From JAJDOD01 sp039024895 (lineage in GTDB: Bacteria > Pseudomonadota > Alphaproteobacteria > Rhodobacterales > Rhodobacteraceae), in NCBI GenBank assembly GCA_039024895.1, contig JBCCPJ010000002.1, positions 124,001 to 188,000 on the forward strand: a stretch of 64,000 nucleotides of DNA, read 5' to 3'. Positions 36,180 through 45,418 of this stretch are shown piece after piece. The notes beneath the pieces were generated by a model. It saw nothing but the letters and a program-made list of their open reading frames with translations. It was not told where the DNA came from and did not search any database. Position numbers and translations under genes: made by a program. How positions within the stretch are numbered: the first letter of the stretch is position 1; each line of letters starts with the position of its first letter.

Positions 36180-37217
36180 ATGGAAAGAAGAAGCGTTTTG
36201 AAAGGCGTAACGCTCGGCGCGGTAGCCTTTGCGGTTTTGGCGGGGGCTTCCTATGCCCAGGACGTCACGCTCCGCATGCACCAATTCCTACCGCCACAGG
36301 CAACTTTGCCCGCGCAAATCCTGGACCCCTGGGCGCGGAGCGTCGAAGAAGCCTCCGACGGGCGGATCAAGATTGAGCACTTCTATGCCATGTCCCTCGG
36401 GGGCCGCCCGCCTGAACTGATGGATCAGGCCCGCGACGGCGTCGTCGATATCATTATGACGCTGCCGGGCTATACGCCGGGACGTTTTCCCTCGACGGAG
36501 GTTTTTGAACTACCGTTCATGATGACAGACCCCGTGGCGACGGCAAAAGCCTATTGGGAGGTGATGGAAACGGAGCTTCAGGATGGCGAGTTTTCCGATG
36601 TCCATGTGCTGGGCGCCTGGGTCCACGGGCCAGGTATGATCCACTCGAAGGAGACCATCGCGGCCCTTGAGGACATGAACGGCAAAACGCTCAGGGGGCC
36701 AACCCGGGTGATCAACGACCTTTTGTCAGAGCTCGGCGCCGAACCGGTCGGCATGCCCGTTCCGGCAATCCCGGAGGCCCTGTCAAAGGGCGTCATCGGC
36801 GGCACGGTGATCCCCTGGGAGGTAACAACGGCGCTGCGCCTGCCGGAGCTTGTGGAAAGTCACACCGAGTTCTCGGGCGACGAAGCACTTTACACAGCTA
36901 CCTTCGTGCTTGCGATGAACAAGGCCAAGTATGACGCGATGCCCGAGGACCTGCGGGCCATTCTCGACGCGGAATCCGGTGAGAAATTCTCCGCCTTCGC
37001 GAGCGGTATCATGCTCGAGATGGACGCGCCCGCGCGCGCCAAGGCCGAAGAGGCAGGCAACACTATTGTGACCCTGGATGAAGCCGAAGTGGCCCGCTGG
37101 AAAGACGCCGCGCAACCGGTCATCGAGCGCTGGACGGCAGAGATGGATGCCGCCGGTAAGGACGGGGCCGCGATGATCGAAAAGGCAAAAGCGCTGATCG
37201 AAAAGCACGGCGGCTAA
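36180..37217 (+). CDS. TRAP transporter solute-binding protein (DctP family)
   Basis: A 345-residue periplasmic protein with a signal peptide (MERRSVLKGVTLGAVAFAVLAGASYAQ), a strong GGGAGGA ribosome site and a DctP domain. Seen are LRMHQFLPP, GRIKIEHFYAMSLGG, the DGVVDIIMTLPGYTPGRFP segment and the GKTLRGPTRVINDLLSELGA region, which contains the conserved Arg that usually grips the carboxylate. It feeds the DctQ and DctM proteins that follow. The ligand is most likely an organic acid. Confidence 0.92.
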   Translation: MERRSVLKGVTLGAVAFAVLAGASYAQDVTLRMHQFLPPQATLPAQILDPWARSVEEASDGRIKIEHFYAMSLGGRPPELMDQARDGVVDIIMTLPGYTPGRFPSTEVFELPFMMTDPVATAKAYWEVMETELQDGEFSDVHVLGAWVHGPGMIHSKETIAALEDMNGKTLRGPTRVINDLLSELGAEPVGMPVPAIPEALSKGVIGGTVIPWEVTTALRLPELVESHTEFSGDEALYTATFVLAMNKAKYDAMPEDLRAILDAESGEKFSAFASGIMLEMDAPARAKAEEAGNTIVTLDEAEVARWKDAAQPVIERWTAEMDAAGKDGAAMIEKAKALIEKHGG

Positions 37218-37237
37218 AAGTCGTTCCCGTCATTGAT

Positions 37238-37270
37238 GAGGAGAGGGTTTCGGCCCTTTCCTCTTTTTTT
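37238..37270 (+). terminator. Attenuator-type terminator between dctP and dctQ
   Basis: A 10-bp stem (GAGGAGAGGG / CCCTTTCCTC, one G-U pair) with a 6-base loop is followed by seven T residues. It lies 20 bp after the dctP stop and 15 bp before dctQ. Partial termination would keep the binding protein in excess over the permease. Confidence 0.88.
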
Positions 37271-37285
37271 GGACCTGTACACACA

Positions 37286-37798
37286 ATGTACCGCACGCTT
37301 GAACGGATTGCCGAGGTCATCGCTGCCATGCTCGCCTTGGCAGGCGGTGCGGTGCTTTTGGCGCTGACCCTACTGACATGTGTGTCCATTGTCGGGCGGG
37401 CCGCCCTGCCCTTCGACCTCGGCTTCGGCCCCATTCGCGGCATCTATGACATGACCGAAATCGGCGTTGCCGCCGCTATATTTGCCTTTCTGCCCTATGC
37501 GCAACTGACAGAAGCCCATGCCCGCGTCGACCTCTTCCGCTGGGCGATCCCAAGCGCCATGGACCGAGCGCTGGAGCTTGTGTTCAACGTGGCGATGGCC
37601 TTCGTCGCTGCCGTGGGGACCTGGCGGCTCTATCTCGGCATGGAAGACAAGATGCGCTTTGGCGAGACCACACTGATTGCGCAAATCCCGGTCTGGTACG
37701 GCTATGCCGCCGGTTTGGTGGGCGCGACCGGTTTTGTTCTTGTAGCCTTGTTTTGCGTCCTCCGGTCTGGGCGCCGGTTAACAGGACACGCGGTATGA
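37286..37798 (+). CDS. TRAP transporter small permease (DctQ)
   Basis: A 170-residue inner-membrane protein with four hydrophobic segments, as expected for DctQ. Typical residues are GRAALPF and the YDMTEIGVAAAIFAFLPYAQ stretch followed by EAHARVD. Its stop overlaps the start of the DctM gene by 4 bp (ATGA). It follows the dctP gene after the terminator-like hairpin. Confidence 0.9.
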   Translation: MYRTLERIAEVIAAMLALAGGAVLLALTLLTCVSIVGRAALPFDLGFGPIRGIYDMTEIGVAAAIFAFLPYAQLTEAHARVDLFRWAIPSAMDRALELVFNVAMAFVAAVGTWRLYLGMEDKMRFGETTLIAQIPVWYGYAAGLVGATGFVLVALFCVLRSGRRLTGHAV

Positions 37799-39123
37799 GC
37801 AATTTCGAGCTCGCGCTCTGGTCCTTCCCGGTTCTGCTGGCACTTATTTTTCTGCGGATGCCCATAGCGCTGGCGATGATCGGCATCGGTGTCGGCGGCA
37901 CCTACCTTGTCATTGGAACGCCCATGATGACACTCAACCAGTTGAAAACGCTCACATATGGCACGTTCTCGAATTATAGCTTCTCGATCATTCCCTTATT
38001 CCTGCTGATGGGGCAGTTCGCGACGATTTCAGGCATGTCTACATCCCTCTTCAAAGCGGCGGAGAGTTTCCTGGGTCACCGAAAAGGCGGCGTTGCCATG
38101 TCAGCTGTAGGGGCTTGCGCAGGTTTTGGCGCTATTTGCGGGTCATCCCTCGCAACTGCGGCAACCATGGGACAAGTAGCCCTGCCGGAACTTAAACGTT
38201 TCGGCTACCCCGACAGCCTTTCAACCGGGGCGCTGGCTGCGGGCGGCACGCTCGGCATTTTGATCCCACCATCTGTGATCCTGGTGATCTACGCGATCCT
38301 CGCCGAACAAAACATCGCCAAGCTTTTTGTCGCAGCGCTGATCCCCGGCCTATTGGCGGCGCTCGGCTATATGCTTGCGATCTCCATCTGGATGCGCGTC
38401 AGACCGAACGCCGCACAGGTGAGCCCACGCGTGCCCTGGTCGCAACGCCTCAGGACTCTCGCTGAGATTTGGCCGGTGCTACTGATCTTTTTTGTCGTTG
38501 TTGGAGGTATTTACGGCGGCATCTTCACGCCAACTGAAGCAGCGGCCGTCGGCGCGGCCGGCACATTCTTCACAGCGCTTTTCGGCGGCGCCATGAGCTT
38601 TTCGAAACTGCGCGAGGCCATCCTTGCCACGGCGGCTTCAAGCGCGATGATCTTCCTCATTATCCTTGGCGCGAGCATCTACAACAACTTCCTGTCGCTC
38701 ACCCAATTGCCGCAAATGACGTCCGGCTGGGTTGGCGACCAAGGGTTTTCCCCTTGGTTTATCCTGACCATCGTGTTGCTGATGTACCTGTTGTTCGGAT
38801 GTGTGATGGACAGTCTGTCGATGGTCTTACTCACCGTCCCGATCATCTTTCCGATCATGGTCGCGCTGGATTTCGGCATGAGCCCGGACGATTTCGGGCT
38901 TTGGTTCGGTATACTTGTTTTGATTGTCGTGGAGGTCGGGCTGATTACGCCGCCAGTGGGGCTGAACCTTTTTATCATCAACTCCATGGCCAAGGATACG
39001 CCGATTGCCGCCACTTATCGGGGGGCGCTGCCCTTTGTTCTGACTGACCTCGTGCGCGTGGCGATCCTAGCCGCCTTCCCGGCCATCACCCTTTGGCTTG
39101 TCTGGGTCATCGACGCGCTCTGA
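37795..39123 (+). CDS. TRAP transporter large permease (DctM)
   Basis: A 442-residue inner-membrane protein with about twelve hydrophobic segments. DctM motifs visible are SIIPLFLLMGQFATISGM, CAGFGAICGSSLATAATMG, GGTLGILIPPSVILVIYA, GGIYGGIFTPTEAAAVGA and GLITPPVGLNLFIIN. I chose the ATG at 37795, coupled to dctQ; the frame is open upstream inside dctQ. It is the main channel subunit of the DctPQM system. Confidence 0.93.
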   Translation: MSNFELALWSFPVLLALIFLRMPIALAMIGIGVGGTYLVIGTPMMTLNQLKTLTYGTFSNYSFSIIPLFLLMGQFATISGMSTSLFKAAESFLGHRKGGVAMSAVGACAGFGAICGSSLATAATMGQVALPELKRFGYPDSLSTGALAAGGTLGILIPPSVILVIYAILAEQNIAKLFVAALIPGLLAALGYMLAISIWMRVRPNAAQVSPRVPWSQRLRTLAEIWPVLLIFFVVVGGIYGGIFTPTEAAAVGAAGTFFTALFGGAMSFSKLREAILATAASSAMIFLIILGASIYNNFLSLTQLPQMTSGWVGDQGFSPWFILTIVLLMYLLFGCVMDSLSMVLLTVPIIFPIMVALDFGMSPDDFGLWFGILVLIVVEVGLITPPVGLNLFIINSMAKDTPIAATYRGALPFVLTDLVRVAILAAFPAITLWLVWVIDAL

Positions 39124-39268
39124 AGGGGTAGCCGTTGCCGCTACGACGCTTTGGCTCCTAAGCTCGCTCCTTCAAGTGGCTGCCAGTTCGCGATGGCGTG
39201 CGACCATATTATCCTTAAAATATCTTGATGAAACGGTGCTGATCTGCTTCGCGCTTTTTGAGGATGAC

Positions 39269-40819
39269 ATGCAAAACGCAGATCTGATCCAGACCTTTCG
39301 TACCATCGTAGGGCGTCGCCATGTGCTGACCGGTGCCCGCGCCACCGAGCGCTACCGGAAAGGGTTCCGTTCGGGCGAAGGCGACGCCATCGCTGTTGTG
39401 GTACCCGGCACGTTGATTGAGATGTGGAACGTGCTGAAGGCCTGTGTGGCAGCGGATAAAATCCTCATCCTGCAAGCGGCGAATACCGGGCTGACAGAGG
39501 GCTCGACCCCGAAAGGCACCTATGACCGGGAAGTGGTGATCCTATCGACCCTGCGGATGGACAAAATCCACCTGCTGCGAGACGGCGTTCAATTCGTCAG
39601 CCTGTCCGGTGGCACGCTTTTTCAGTTGGAGAAAATGCTGAAACCCTTGGGCCTTGAACCGCATTCGGTGATTGGGTCGTCCTGCATCGGCGCGTCTGTC
39701 TTGGGGGGCGTCTGCAACAATTCCGGCGGCTCGCTTGTGCGCCGAGGACCTGTTTATACGGAACTCGCCTGCTACGCCGAGATATCAGAAGAGGGCGAAT
39801 TGCGGTTGGTCAACCATCTCGGCATCGATCTTGGGGAAACACCGGAGGAAATCCTCGGGCGCCTCGACCGCGGGGATTTTGCCTCAGACGCCGTACGTTC
39901 GGATACAGGCGTCGCTAGCCAGGACGGGTATGCCGACAAGGTCGTCGATGTCGAAGCCGATAGCCCGGCGCGCTACAATGCCGACCCGGAGGGGCTTTAT
40001 GAAGCGTCGGGCTGCGCGGGCAAACTGGCGGTGTTTGCTGTTCGCCTCGACAGTTTTCCAACCGAAATGGACCAAAAGGTCTACTACATCGGAACAAACA
40101 GCGTGGATGCGATGACGGAACTCAGGCGTAAGCTCTTGCAGGACCTGCCAGAGTTGCCGATCAGCGGCGAATACCTGCACCGAGAGTGTTTCGACATTGC
40201 GCGCACCTACGGCAAAGACACGGTGCTGATGATCCATTGGTTTGGCACAGACTGGCTGCCACGGATATTCGCGCTGAAAGGGGCGATGGAAGCGATCCTG
40301 AACGAAACCGTTGGCCCTTCTGGCTGGTTTCTTTGCGATGCCCACGAAGGGAAGATTGCTGGGCTTCATCGGTTCGCGGCAGCGGGTGCTGCCATCCGGA
40401 TGCAAGCCGTGCGGCCCCATGAGATCGAAGACACGATTGCCCTCGATATCGCGCTTAAACGCAATGATCGCGCGTGGTTTGAAACTCTTCCGGAGGACAT
40501 TTCCCGCGATCTTATGGCCAAGCTCTACTACGGTCACTTTCTATGCCATGTGTTCCACCAAGATTATGCGGTGCGCAAAGGGGTCGACACCAAGGCATTG
40601 AAGGCGCGGATGCTGGCCCTTCTTGACCAGCGGGGCGCGGAGTATCCGGCAGAACACAATGTTGGACATCTCTATACTGCAAAACCAGCATTAGCCGCGC
40701 ATTATCAAAGCCTTGATCCAACAAATTCATTTAATCCCGGCATAGGAAAGACGTCGCGGGAGAAGCATTACGGCCAACCCTGTGATTGCGGCGCGGCGCA
40801 CGAAACGGCGGCTGAGTAG
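39269..40819 (+). CDS. dld: Quinone-dependent D-lactate dehydrogenase
   Basis: A 516-residue peripheral membrane flavoprotein that oxidises D-lactate to pyruvate and passes electrons to quinone. An N-terminal FAD-binding type 4 domain (VVVPGTLIEMWNVLKACVAA, AANTGLTEGSTP, IGSSCIGASVLGGVCNNSGG) is followed by the Dld-specific C-terminal part (HWFGTDWLPRIFALKG, AKLYYGHFLCHVFHQDY, EHNVGHLY, SLDPTNSFNPGIGKTS). I chose the ATG at 39269 (MQNADLIQ) with GAGGATG upstream; the open frame begins inside dctM. It is somewhat shorter than E. coli Dld. It lies after dctPQM, so that transporter may import lactate or a related hydroxy acid. Confidence 0.92.
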   Translation: MQNADLIQTFRTIVGRRHVLTGARATERYRKGFRSGEGDAIAVVVPGTLIEMWNVLKACVAADKILILQAANTGLTEGSTPKGTYDREVVILSTLRMDKIHLLRDGVQFVSLSGGTLFQLEKMLKPLGLEPHSVIGSSCIGASVLGGVCNNSGGSLVRRGPVYTELACYAEISEEGELRLVNHLGIDLGETPEEILGRLDRGDFASDAVRSDTGVASQDGYADKVVDVEADSPARYNADPEGLYEASGCAGKLAVFAVRLDSFPTEMDQKVYYIGTNSVDAMTELRRKLLQDLPELPISGEYLHRECFDIARTYGKDTVLMIHWFGTDWLPRIFALKGAMEAILNETVGPSGWFLCDAHEGKIAGLHRFAAAGAAIRMQAVRPHEIEDTIALDIALKRNDRAWFETLPEDISRDLMAKLYYGHFLCHVFHQDYAVRKGVDTKALKARMLALLDQRGAEYPAEHNVGHLYTAKPALAAHYQSLDPTNSFNPGIGKTSREKHYGQPCDCGAAHETAAE

Positions 40820-40831
40820 GGACGACGCGCT

Positions 40832-42109
40832 TTAAACGGCGGCGAGCGCTGCCGCCGCCTTTGACACCGCCTCTTGCGTCCAGGCCAGATCCTCTTCCGT
40901 GATCGCAAGGGACGGGTAGAGTTTACCCGGCGATTTGAAGACGCCGTTCGCGCGCAAGACATCGTTGTAAAGCATGTTACGTCCCGGATCGTCATGCTGC
41001 GCCGAGCGGTAGTCACGACATTCGTTCTCCGTGAAATAGAGATCGAACAATGTGAGGTCGCCACAAACCCGATGCGGAATGCCTGCTGCATTGAGCGCCG
41101 CCGTCTGCATCTCTTGCAGTCTGGCCCCGATTTTCCGAAGCTGGTCGTAGGTGCCGGAGCGCCGCAGCACTTCCATTGTTTTCAGGCCAGCCACAGAAGC
41201 GACCGGATTGCCCGACAGCGTACCAAGCTGCATCAGCCATCGATTGGCGCCCACAATTGCTTTGTCGAAATGGGCCATGATCTCCGCACTCGCGCCGAGG
41301 GCTGCTAAGGGGAAGCCGCCGCCGATGATCTTGCCGAGCGTACAGATATCCGGCGTCACGCCGTAGCGTTCCTGTGCCCCGCCATAGGCGAGGCGGAAAC
41401 CCGTAACGATCTCGTCGAAGATCAGGAGCACATCATGCTTGGTGCAAAGATCGCGAAGACCCTGCAAATAGCCCGGGGCGGCCGGGATGATCCGTTGAAG
41501 GGGTTCAACCATGATGGCTGCAACGTCCTTGTGTTCTGCCAGGAGGTTCTCGACGGCGGCCAGATCATTGAATGGCGCGATCAGCATTTGGTCGGCGACG
41601 CCTTGCGGAATGCCCGCGCTGTCTGGGACGGCCTGCGGAAAGTTCACGCGCGCAGTGGGCGCAAGGCTCATCTGTGCCTCCGCGCTCATGCCGTGATACC
41701 CGCCCTCGAACTTCAGGATTTTGTCGCGGCCCGTATAGGCGCGCGCCAGGCGGATCGCGTACATATCCGCCTCCCCCCCAGAAGCCACAAAGCGCACTTG
41801 TTCGCAGCAGGGCACGGCATCGGTAATCGCTTCCGCAAGTTCCACGCCGCGCGTGTTATTGGCAAAAAACGTCATGCCTTTCGGAAGTTGTTCCAGCACG
41901 GCCTCCATGACTTCCGGGTGACCGTGTCCCAAAAGCATCGGGCCGGAGCCAATCAGATAGTCGACATACTCCCGCCCATCCTCGTCCCAAACCCGCGACC
42001 CAGCCCCCCGCGCAATGATAATGCCCGGGTCAAAATTGCCAAAACCGCCGGCGGGCAAAACCGCTTCCGCCCGCGCAATCCATTCGGCTTGCGTGCTGAT
42101 CCTGTTCAT
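40832..42109 (-). CDS. Class III PLP aminotransferase (glutamate-1-semialdehyde aminomutase-like)
   Basis: A 425-residue PLP enzyme. It has the GSA-type opening (LPAGGFGNFDP), ASGGEADMYAIRLARAYTGRDKI, FEGGYHG, IFDEIVTGFR and the PLP lysine in TLGKIIGGGFPLAALGA. FASGGEADM replaces the usual SGTEA motif. It is the last gene of a six-gene minus-strand operon, coupled by ATGA to the third enolase-superfamily gene. A heme role is unlikely in this setting. It probably transaminates or isomerises an amino intermediate of the betaine-like compound degraded by this island. Confidence 0.85.
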   Translation of the reverse strand: MNRISTQAEWIARAEAVLPAGGFGNFDPGIIIARGAGSRVWDEDGREYVDYLIGSGPMLLGHGHPEVMEAVLEQLPKGMTFFANNTRGVELAEAITDAVPCCEQVRFVASGGEADMYAIRLARAYTGRDKILKFEGGYHGMSAEAQMSLAPTARVNFPQAVPDSAGIPQGVADQMLIAPFNDLAAVENLLAEHKDVAAIMVEPLQRIIPAAPGYLQGLRDLCTKHDVLLIFDEIVTGFRLAYGGAQERYGVTPDICTLGKIIGGGFPLAALGASAEIMAHFDKAIVGANRWLMQLGTLSGNPVASVAGLKTMEVLRRSGTYDQLRKIGARLQEMQTAALNAAGIPHRVCGDLTLFDLYFTENECRDYRSAQHDDPGRNMLYNDVLRANGVFKSPGKLYPSLAITEEDLAWTQEAVSKAAAALAAV

Positions 42110-43212
42110 AGGGAAATCTCCAAAATGGGGGTGCCGAGCGTGCCCATGTCAGGTGTCACGCCAAGCCCCGGCCCCTCCGGCGGTGCGATACGCCCGTTTT
42201 CGCGGGTCGGGCAATCCGGCGCAACGCGCGGCGCGACGTAGGCCGACAGATCGCAAACATTCAACAAGCTGGCCTCGGGCGTGGAGGCGGCGAAGTGAAG
42301 CGAGGCGGCGGTCACGACATCCGAGCCCCAGGTGCATTCCGCGCAAATCTGTGCCCCGAGATGTACCGTCAGGTCTCTGGCGCGGCGCATCGCCGAGAGG
42401 CCACCGAATTTTGAGAGTTTGAGCGCCACCGCATCAAGGCAGTCAAGGTCGCGCGCCTGCTGCAAGGTCGCCAGGTCGTAGGCGCACTCGTCGATTTTCA
42501 TTGCTAACCCAGTGGCCTGTCGCACTGCGGCGCAATCCTCCAGCGTCTTGCAGGGTTGCTCCAGCATCACATCAAGATGAGCGACCGCCCGCCCTGTACG
42601 TGTCGCCTGCAACTTGGTCGCACCGCAATTCCAGTCGCCGTAGACGAGCGGCCCGTCGCCCACAGCCTCCCTGACTTTGATCAGACGCTCCGCATCGGCC
42701 TGCCAATCAGCATCGGCGCCAAGCTTGGCTTGGAACTGCCGGATGCCGGAGGCGTAAGCCTCTTTCGCGATGCGCGCCATTTCATCGGGTGCGATGCAGG
42801 TGATCGAATGGTAAACCGGCATATCCTGCCGTGTCCGACCACCGAGCAGGGCATAGAGCGGCTGTTCGACGGCCTTCCCGAAGAGATCCCATAGCGCCAT
42901 ATCGACAAGGGACTTCGCGGCGGCGTGGCCGATGAGAAAATCGTCAAGTTTGCGCATCGGTGCATCGACGCCAAGGGGCGTGACCCCGATGATCTCCGGC
43001 GCCATTTCGGTAACGGCGCTCGGAATGCCCTTGGCAAATGCGGGCAAATAGTGGGGAATCGGACAGACCTCGCCCCACCCTTTCAGCCCGGTATCGGTCT
43101 CAAGGCACAGCACATGGCTTTCCACCGTCGCACAGGTTTTGCCCTCGGCCATATAATAGGTGGCGTGGCTCGTCAGCCCAACGGACCAGAGGGTAAGCTT
43201 GGCTACTTTCAC
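42106..43212 (-). CDS. Enolase-superfamily (MR/MLE) enzyme, third of a tandem set
   Basis: A 368-residue enzyme of the mandelate racemase/muconate lactonizing family. Visible key residues are Lys163 (FQAKLGAD), Asp193 (GDWN), Glu218 (LEQPC), Asp241 (IDEC) and Lys265 (ALKLSKFGG): three metal ligands and a lysine on each side of the active site. That pair is typical of 1,1-proton transfer (racemase/epimerase, such as the hydroxyproline-betaine 2-epimerase HpbD) and also of cis-3-hydroxyproline dehydratases. It uses GTG at 43212, overlapping the preceding paralogue by 4 bp. It is the most divergent of the three (DWN for DAN, KLGAD for KxGG). The substrate is unknown. Confidence 0.88.
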   Translation of the reverse strand: MKVAKLTLWSVGLTSHATYYMAEGKTCATVESHVLCLETDTGLKGWGEVCPIPHYLPAFAKGIPSAVTEMAPEIIGVTPLGVDAPMRKLDDFLIGHAAAKSLVDMALWDLFGKAVEQPLYALLGGRTRQDMPVYHSITCIAPDEMARIAKEAYASGIRQFQAKLGADADWQADAERLIKVREAVGDGPLVYGDWNCGATKLQATRTGRAVAHLDVMLEQPCKTLEDCAAVRQATGLAMKIDECAYDLATLQQARDLDCLDAVALKLSKFGGLSAMRRARDLTVHLGAQICAECTWGSDVVTAASLHFAASTPEASLLNVCDLSAYVAPRVAPDCPTRENGRIAPPEGPGLGVTPDMGTLGTPILEISL

Positions 43213-44315
43213 GAGAACACCGCAACCGGCGCTCCCAGCACCTCTTCATCCGGGTGCACCCCTAAGCCCGGCGCTTCGGGCAAATGCAAGTGGCCGTCCC
43301 GGTTGCGCGGGCCACACCCACCAGCAATTTCGACAGTAATCATGTCCTGACATGCCCAGACCGCGTGACAGTTTGCGTCCGGGATTGTCGCGGCCAAGTG
43401 CAGCGCTTCCGTATCCGCCAGCACTGTGCCGCCCGTCGCCATGACGAACATGTCGATCCCGTGGGCAAGGGCGACGTCCCGCATCCGCGCGGCCTTGGTC
43501 AAACCGCCGACGCGGTTGAGCTTTATGCCGAACACCTCCGCTATGCCGTCGCGGGCTATGCGGGTCGCGTCCCCCAAGGTAACGAGGCTTTCGTCGACTG
43601 ACACGGGCGTTGCATGGCGGGGCGCAATGGCAGCAATGTCATCGAGCGTTTCGCAGGGCTGTTCGACCATCACGTGCAAATCTTCGACGGCGCGCATCAC
43701 CCGTAACGCTTGCTGGCGCGTCCAGCCCCGGTTCGCATCGTAGAGTATGATGTCGCCGGGCTGTCGAAGGCTCTCCACATCCCGGATGCGCGCGATGTCC
43801 TGCGCCACGTCGCCGCCAATTTTGACCGAATGCGCGGTGTAGCCGCGCGCCCTGTAGCGGTCGATCACAGCGCGGGTTTCCTCTACGGTCTTGGCCCCGA
43901 CGGAGGCGGCAATGGGACGCGGTGTACGTGAGCCGCCGCCCATCAAGTCAGCAATCGGTTGCCCTGCGGCCTGCCCCTTGATGTCCCAGCATGCCATATC
44001 GATCGGGCTCTTTGCATAGAGATGGCCGGGCAGCGCGGTGTCCATCGCCCGCTCAACATCCAATACGTGGCGCGGGTCGAGACCGAGGATAAACGGCGCC
44101 ATGGTCTCAAGTCCCGCGCGTATCCCGGGGCCGTGGGCAGGCACGTAGGTGTGACCCCAAGGTGTGCCTTCACCCCAGCCGGTCAGTCCCGCATCGGTGT
44201 CGATTTTGACAAGCGTTGCGTCGAGGATCTCAAACTTCAGCCGCCCCGCAGACAACCAATAGGGATGCTCCAGCGGCAAATCGATCTGGTAGACGGAGAT
44301 GCGAGTAATCTTCAC
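43209..44315 (-). CDS. Enolase-superfamily (MR/MLE) enzyme, second of a tandem set
   Basis: A 368-residue paralogue with Lys165 (HSVKIGG), Asp193 (DANRGW), Glu218 (VEQPC), Asp241 (VDES) and Lys265 (GIKLNRVGG). These contexts are the closest of the three to what I recall of HpbD, the 4-hydroxyproline betaine 2-epimerase of Pelagibaca. The C-terminus (PEAPGLGVHPDEEVLGAPVA) also fits. GTG start at 44315 overlaps the stop of the first paralogue by 4 bp. A betaine or N-methyl amino acid epimerase is my best guess; dehydratase activity is an alternative. Confidence 0.88.
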   Translation of the reverse strand: MKITRISVYQIDLPLEHPYWLSAGRLKFEILDATLVKIDTDAGLTGWGEGTPWGHTYVPAHGPGIRAGLETMAPFILGLDPRHVLDVERAMDTALPGHLYAKSPIDMACWDIKGQAAGQPIADLMGGGSRTPRPIAASVGAKTVEETRAVIDRYRARGYTAHSVKIGGDVAQDIARIRDVESLRQPGDIILYDANRGWTRQQALRVMRAVEDLHVMVEQPCETLDDIAAIAPRHATPVSVDESLVTLGDATRIARDGIAEVFGIKLNRVGGLTKAARMRDVALAHGIDMFVMATGGTVLADTEALHLAATIPDANCHAVWACQDMITVEIAGGCGPRNRDGHLHLPEAPGLGVHPDEEVLGAPVAVFS

Positions 44316-45418
44316 GCGGCATACTCCGCGACGGGCGGCCCGAGGCTGTCGAAATCTGGCGTCACGCCAAGGCCCGGCGTGTCGGTCGCATAGAGTTTCC
44401 CGTCCTGGACCATGGGTCCGCCGATCCCGGTGGAGCGTGTATTGTAGTTCATCAGATCCGTTGTGTTTTGCAGATAGTCCTGCGGCGTCGAAGCTGCGAA
44501 ATGGGCGACGACAGCAGAAGTGATTTCACCGCCCCATGTGTCCTCGCTGACCACGGGAATGCGGTTATCGACTAGAAAATCTCGCACCCGGCGCGCTTTG
44601 GACAATCCACCCAAGTTTGAGAGCTTCAGGCAGCATATCTCCGCACCGCGATCCGCCACAATTTGCTGCGCCGCGGCCATTCCGGTCACGCATTCGTCGA
44701 GCTTCATTGGCTGATCTGCGACGCGCCGCACCTGTTGGCACTCCTCATAGGTCCGGCAGGGCTGCTCCAGAATGTAGTCGAGCGCTTGCGTCGCGCGAGC
44801 CACTCGAATGGCGTCATCGACGCGCCAACCCTGATTTGCATCGGCCATAGCCTGTTCGCCGGGTTCCATGAGACTGACACCCGCATGGATGCGTTCGATG
44901 TCCTCTTCCCAATTGCCGCCAACCTTGATTTGGAATTGCCGGTAGCCCTGGGCACGGTAGCGCCGCATCTCCGCCAGCGTGTCCTCTGTCGATTTTTGCG
45001 GGGCGACCCGATAGAGCGGCGCACCGTCGGTCAGTTTACCGCCCAGAAGCATCCAAACCGGTTGACCCGTTGCCTGCCCGAGGATGTCCCAACAGGCGGC
45101 ATCGAACGGCGCTTTGGCATAACCATGGCCCTGAACTGCATGGTCGAGCACCTGTTCGATCCGTGCAACCTGGCGCGGGTCTTCCCCCAGAAGGTGTCGC
45201 GCGACAAGTCGAGCCAGCGCCGCCACCCCTTCGGAATGGGCAACCATGTAGTTCTCACCGCAGGGTGTGAACTCACCGCAGCCCTGCAATCCGGCATCCG
45301 TGTCCAACACGACGACGCTTGCCTTCGCCACTTGAATCGCATTTCCAGCCCCCCAGACATACGCACCGTCCACGTAAGGCAGGCCCGTCTTATAGATCCG
45401 GATGCGGGTGATCTTCAC
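44312..45418 (-). CDS. Enolase-superfamily (MR/MLE) enzyme, first of a tandem set
   Basis: A 368-residue paralogue with Lys165 (FQIKVGG), Asp193 (DANQGW), Glu218 (LEQPC), Asp241 (LDEC) and Lys265 (CLKLSNLGG). The EDTWGGEITSAVVAHFAAST segment and GLGVTPDFDSLG ending are typical of the group that holds cis-3-hydroxyproline dehydratases and betaine epimerases. GTG start at 45418 overlaps the MDR dehydrogenase stop by 4 bp. Together with the next two genes it makes a rare tandem triplet with equal lengths and shared active-site spacing but different loops, which suggests sequential or stereo-complementary steps. Confidence 0.88.
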   Translation of the reverse strand: MKITRIRIYKTGLPYVDGAYVWGAGNAIQVAKASVVVLDTDAGLQGCGEFTPCGENYMVAHSEGVAALARLVARHLLGEDPRQVARIEQVLDHAVQGHGYAKAPFDAACWDILGQATGQPVWMLLGGKLTDGAPLYRVAPQKSTEDTLAEMRRYRAQGYRQFQIKVGGNWEEDIERIHAGVSLMEPGEQAMADANQGWRVDDAIRVARATQALDYILEQPCRTYEECQQVRRVADQPMKLDECVTGMAAAQQIVADRGAEICCLKLSNLGGLSKARRVRDFLVDNRIPVVSEDTWGGEITSAVVAHFAASTPQDYLQNTTDLMNYNTRSTGIGGPMVQDGKLYATDTPGLGVTPDFDSLGPPVAEYAA

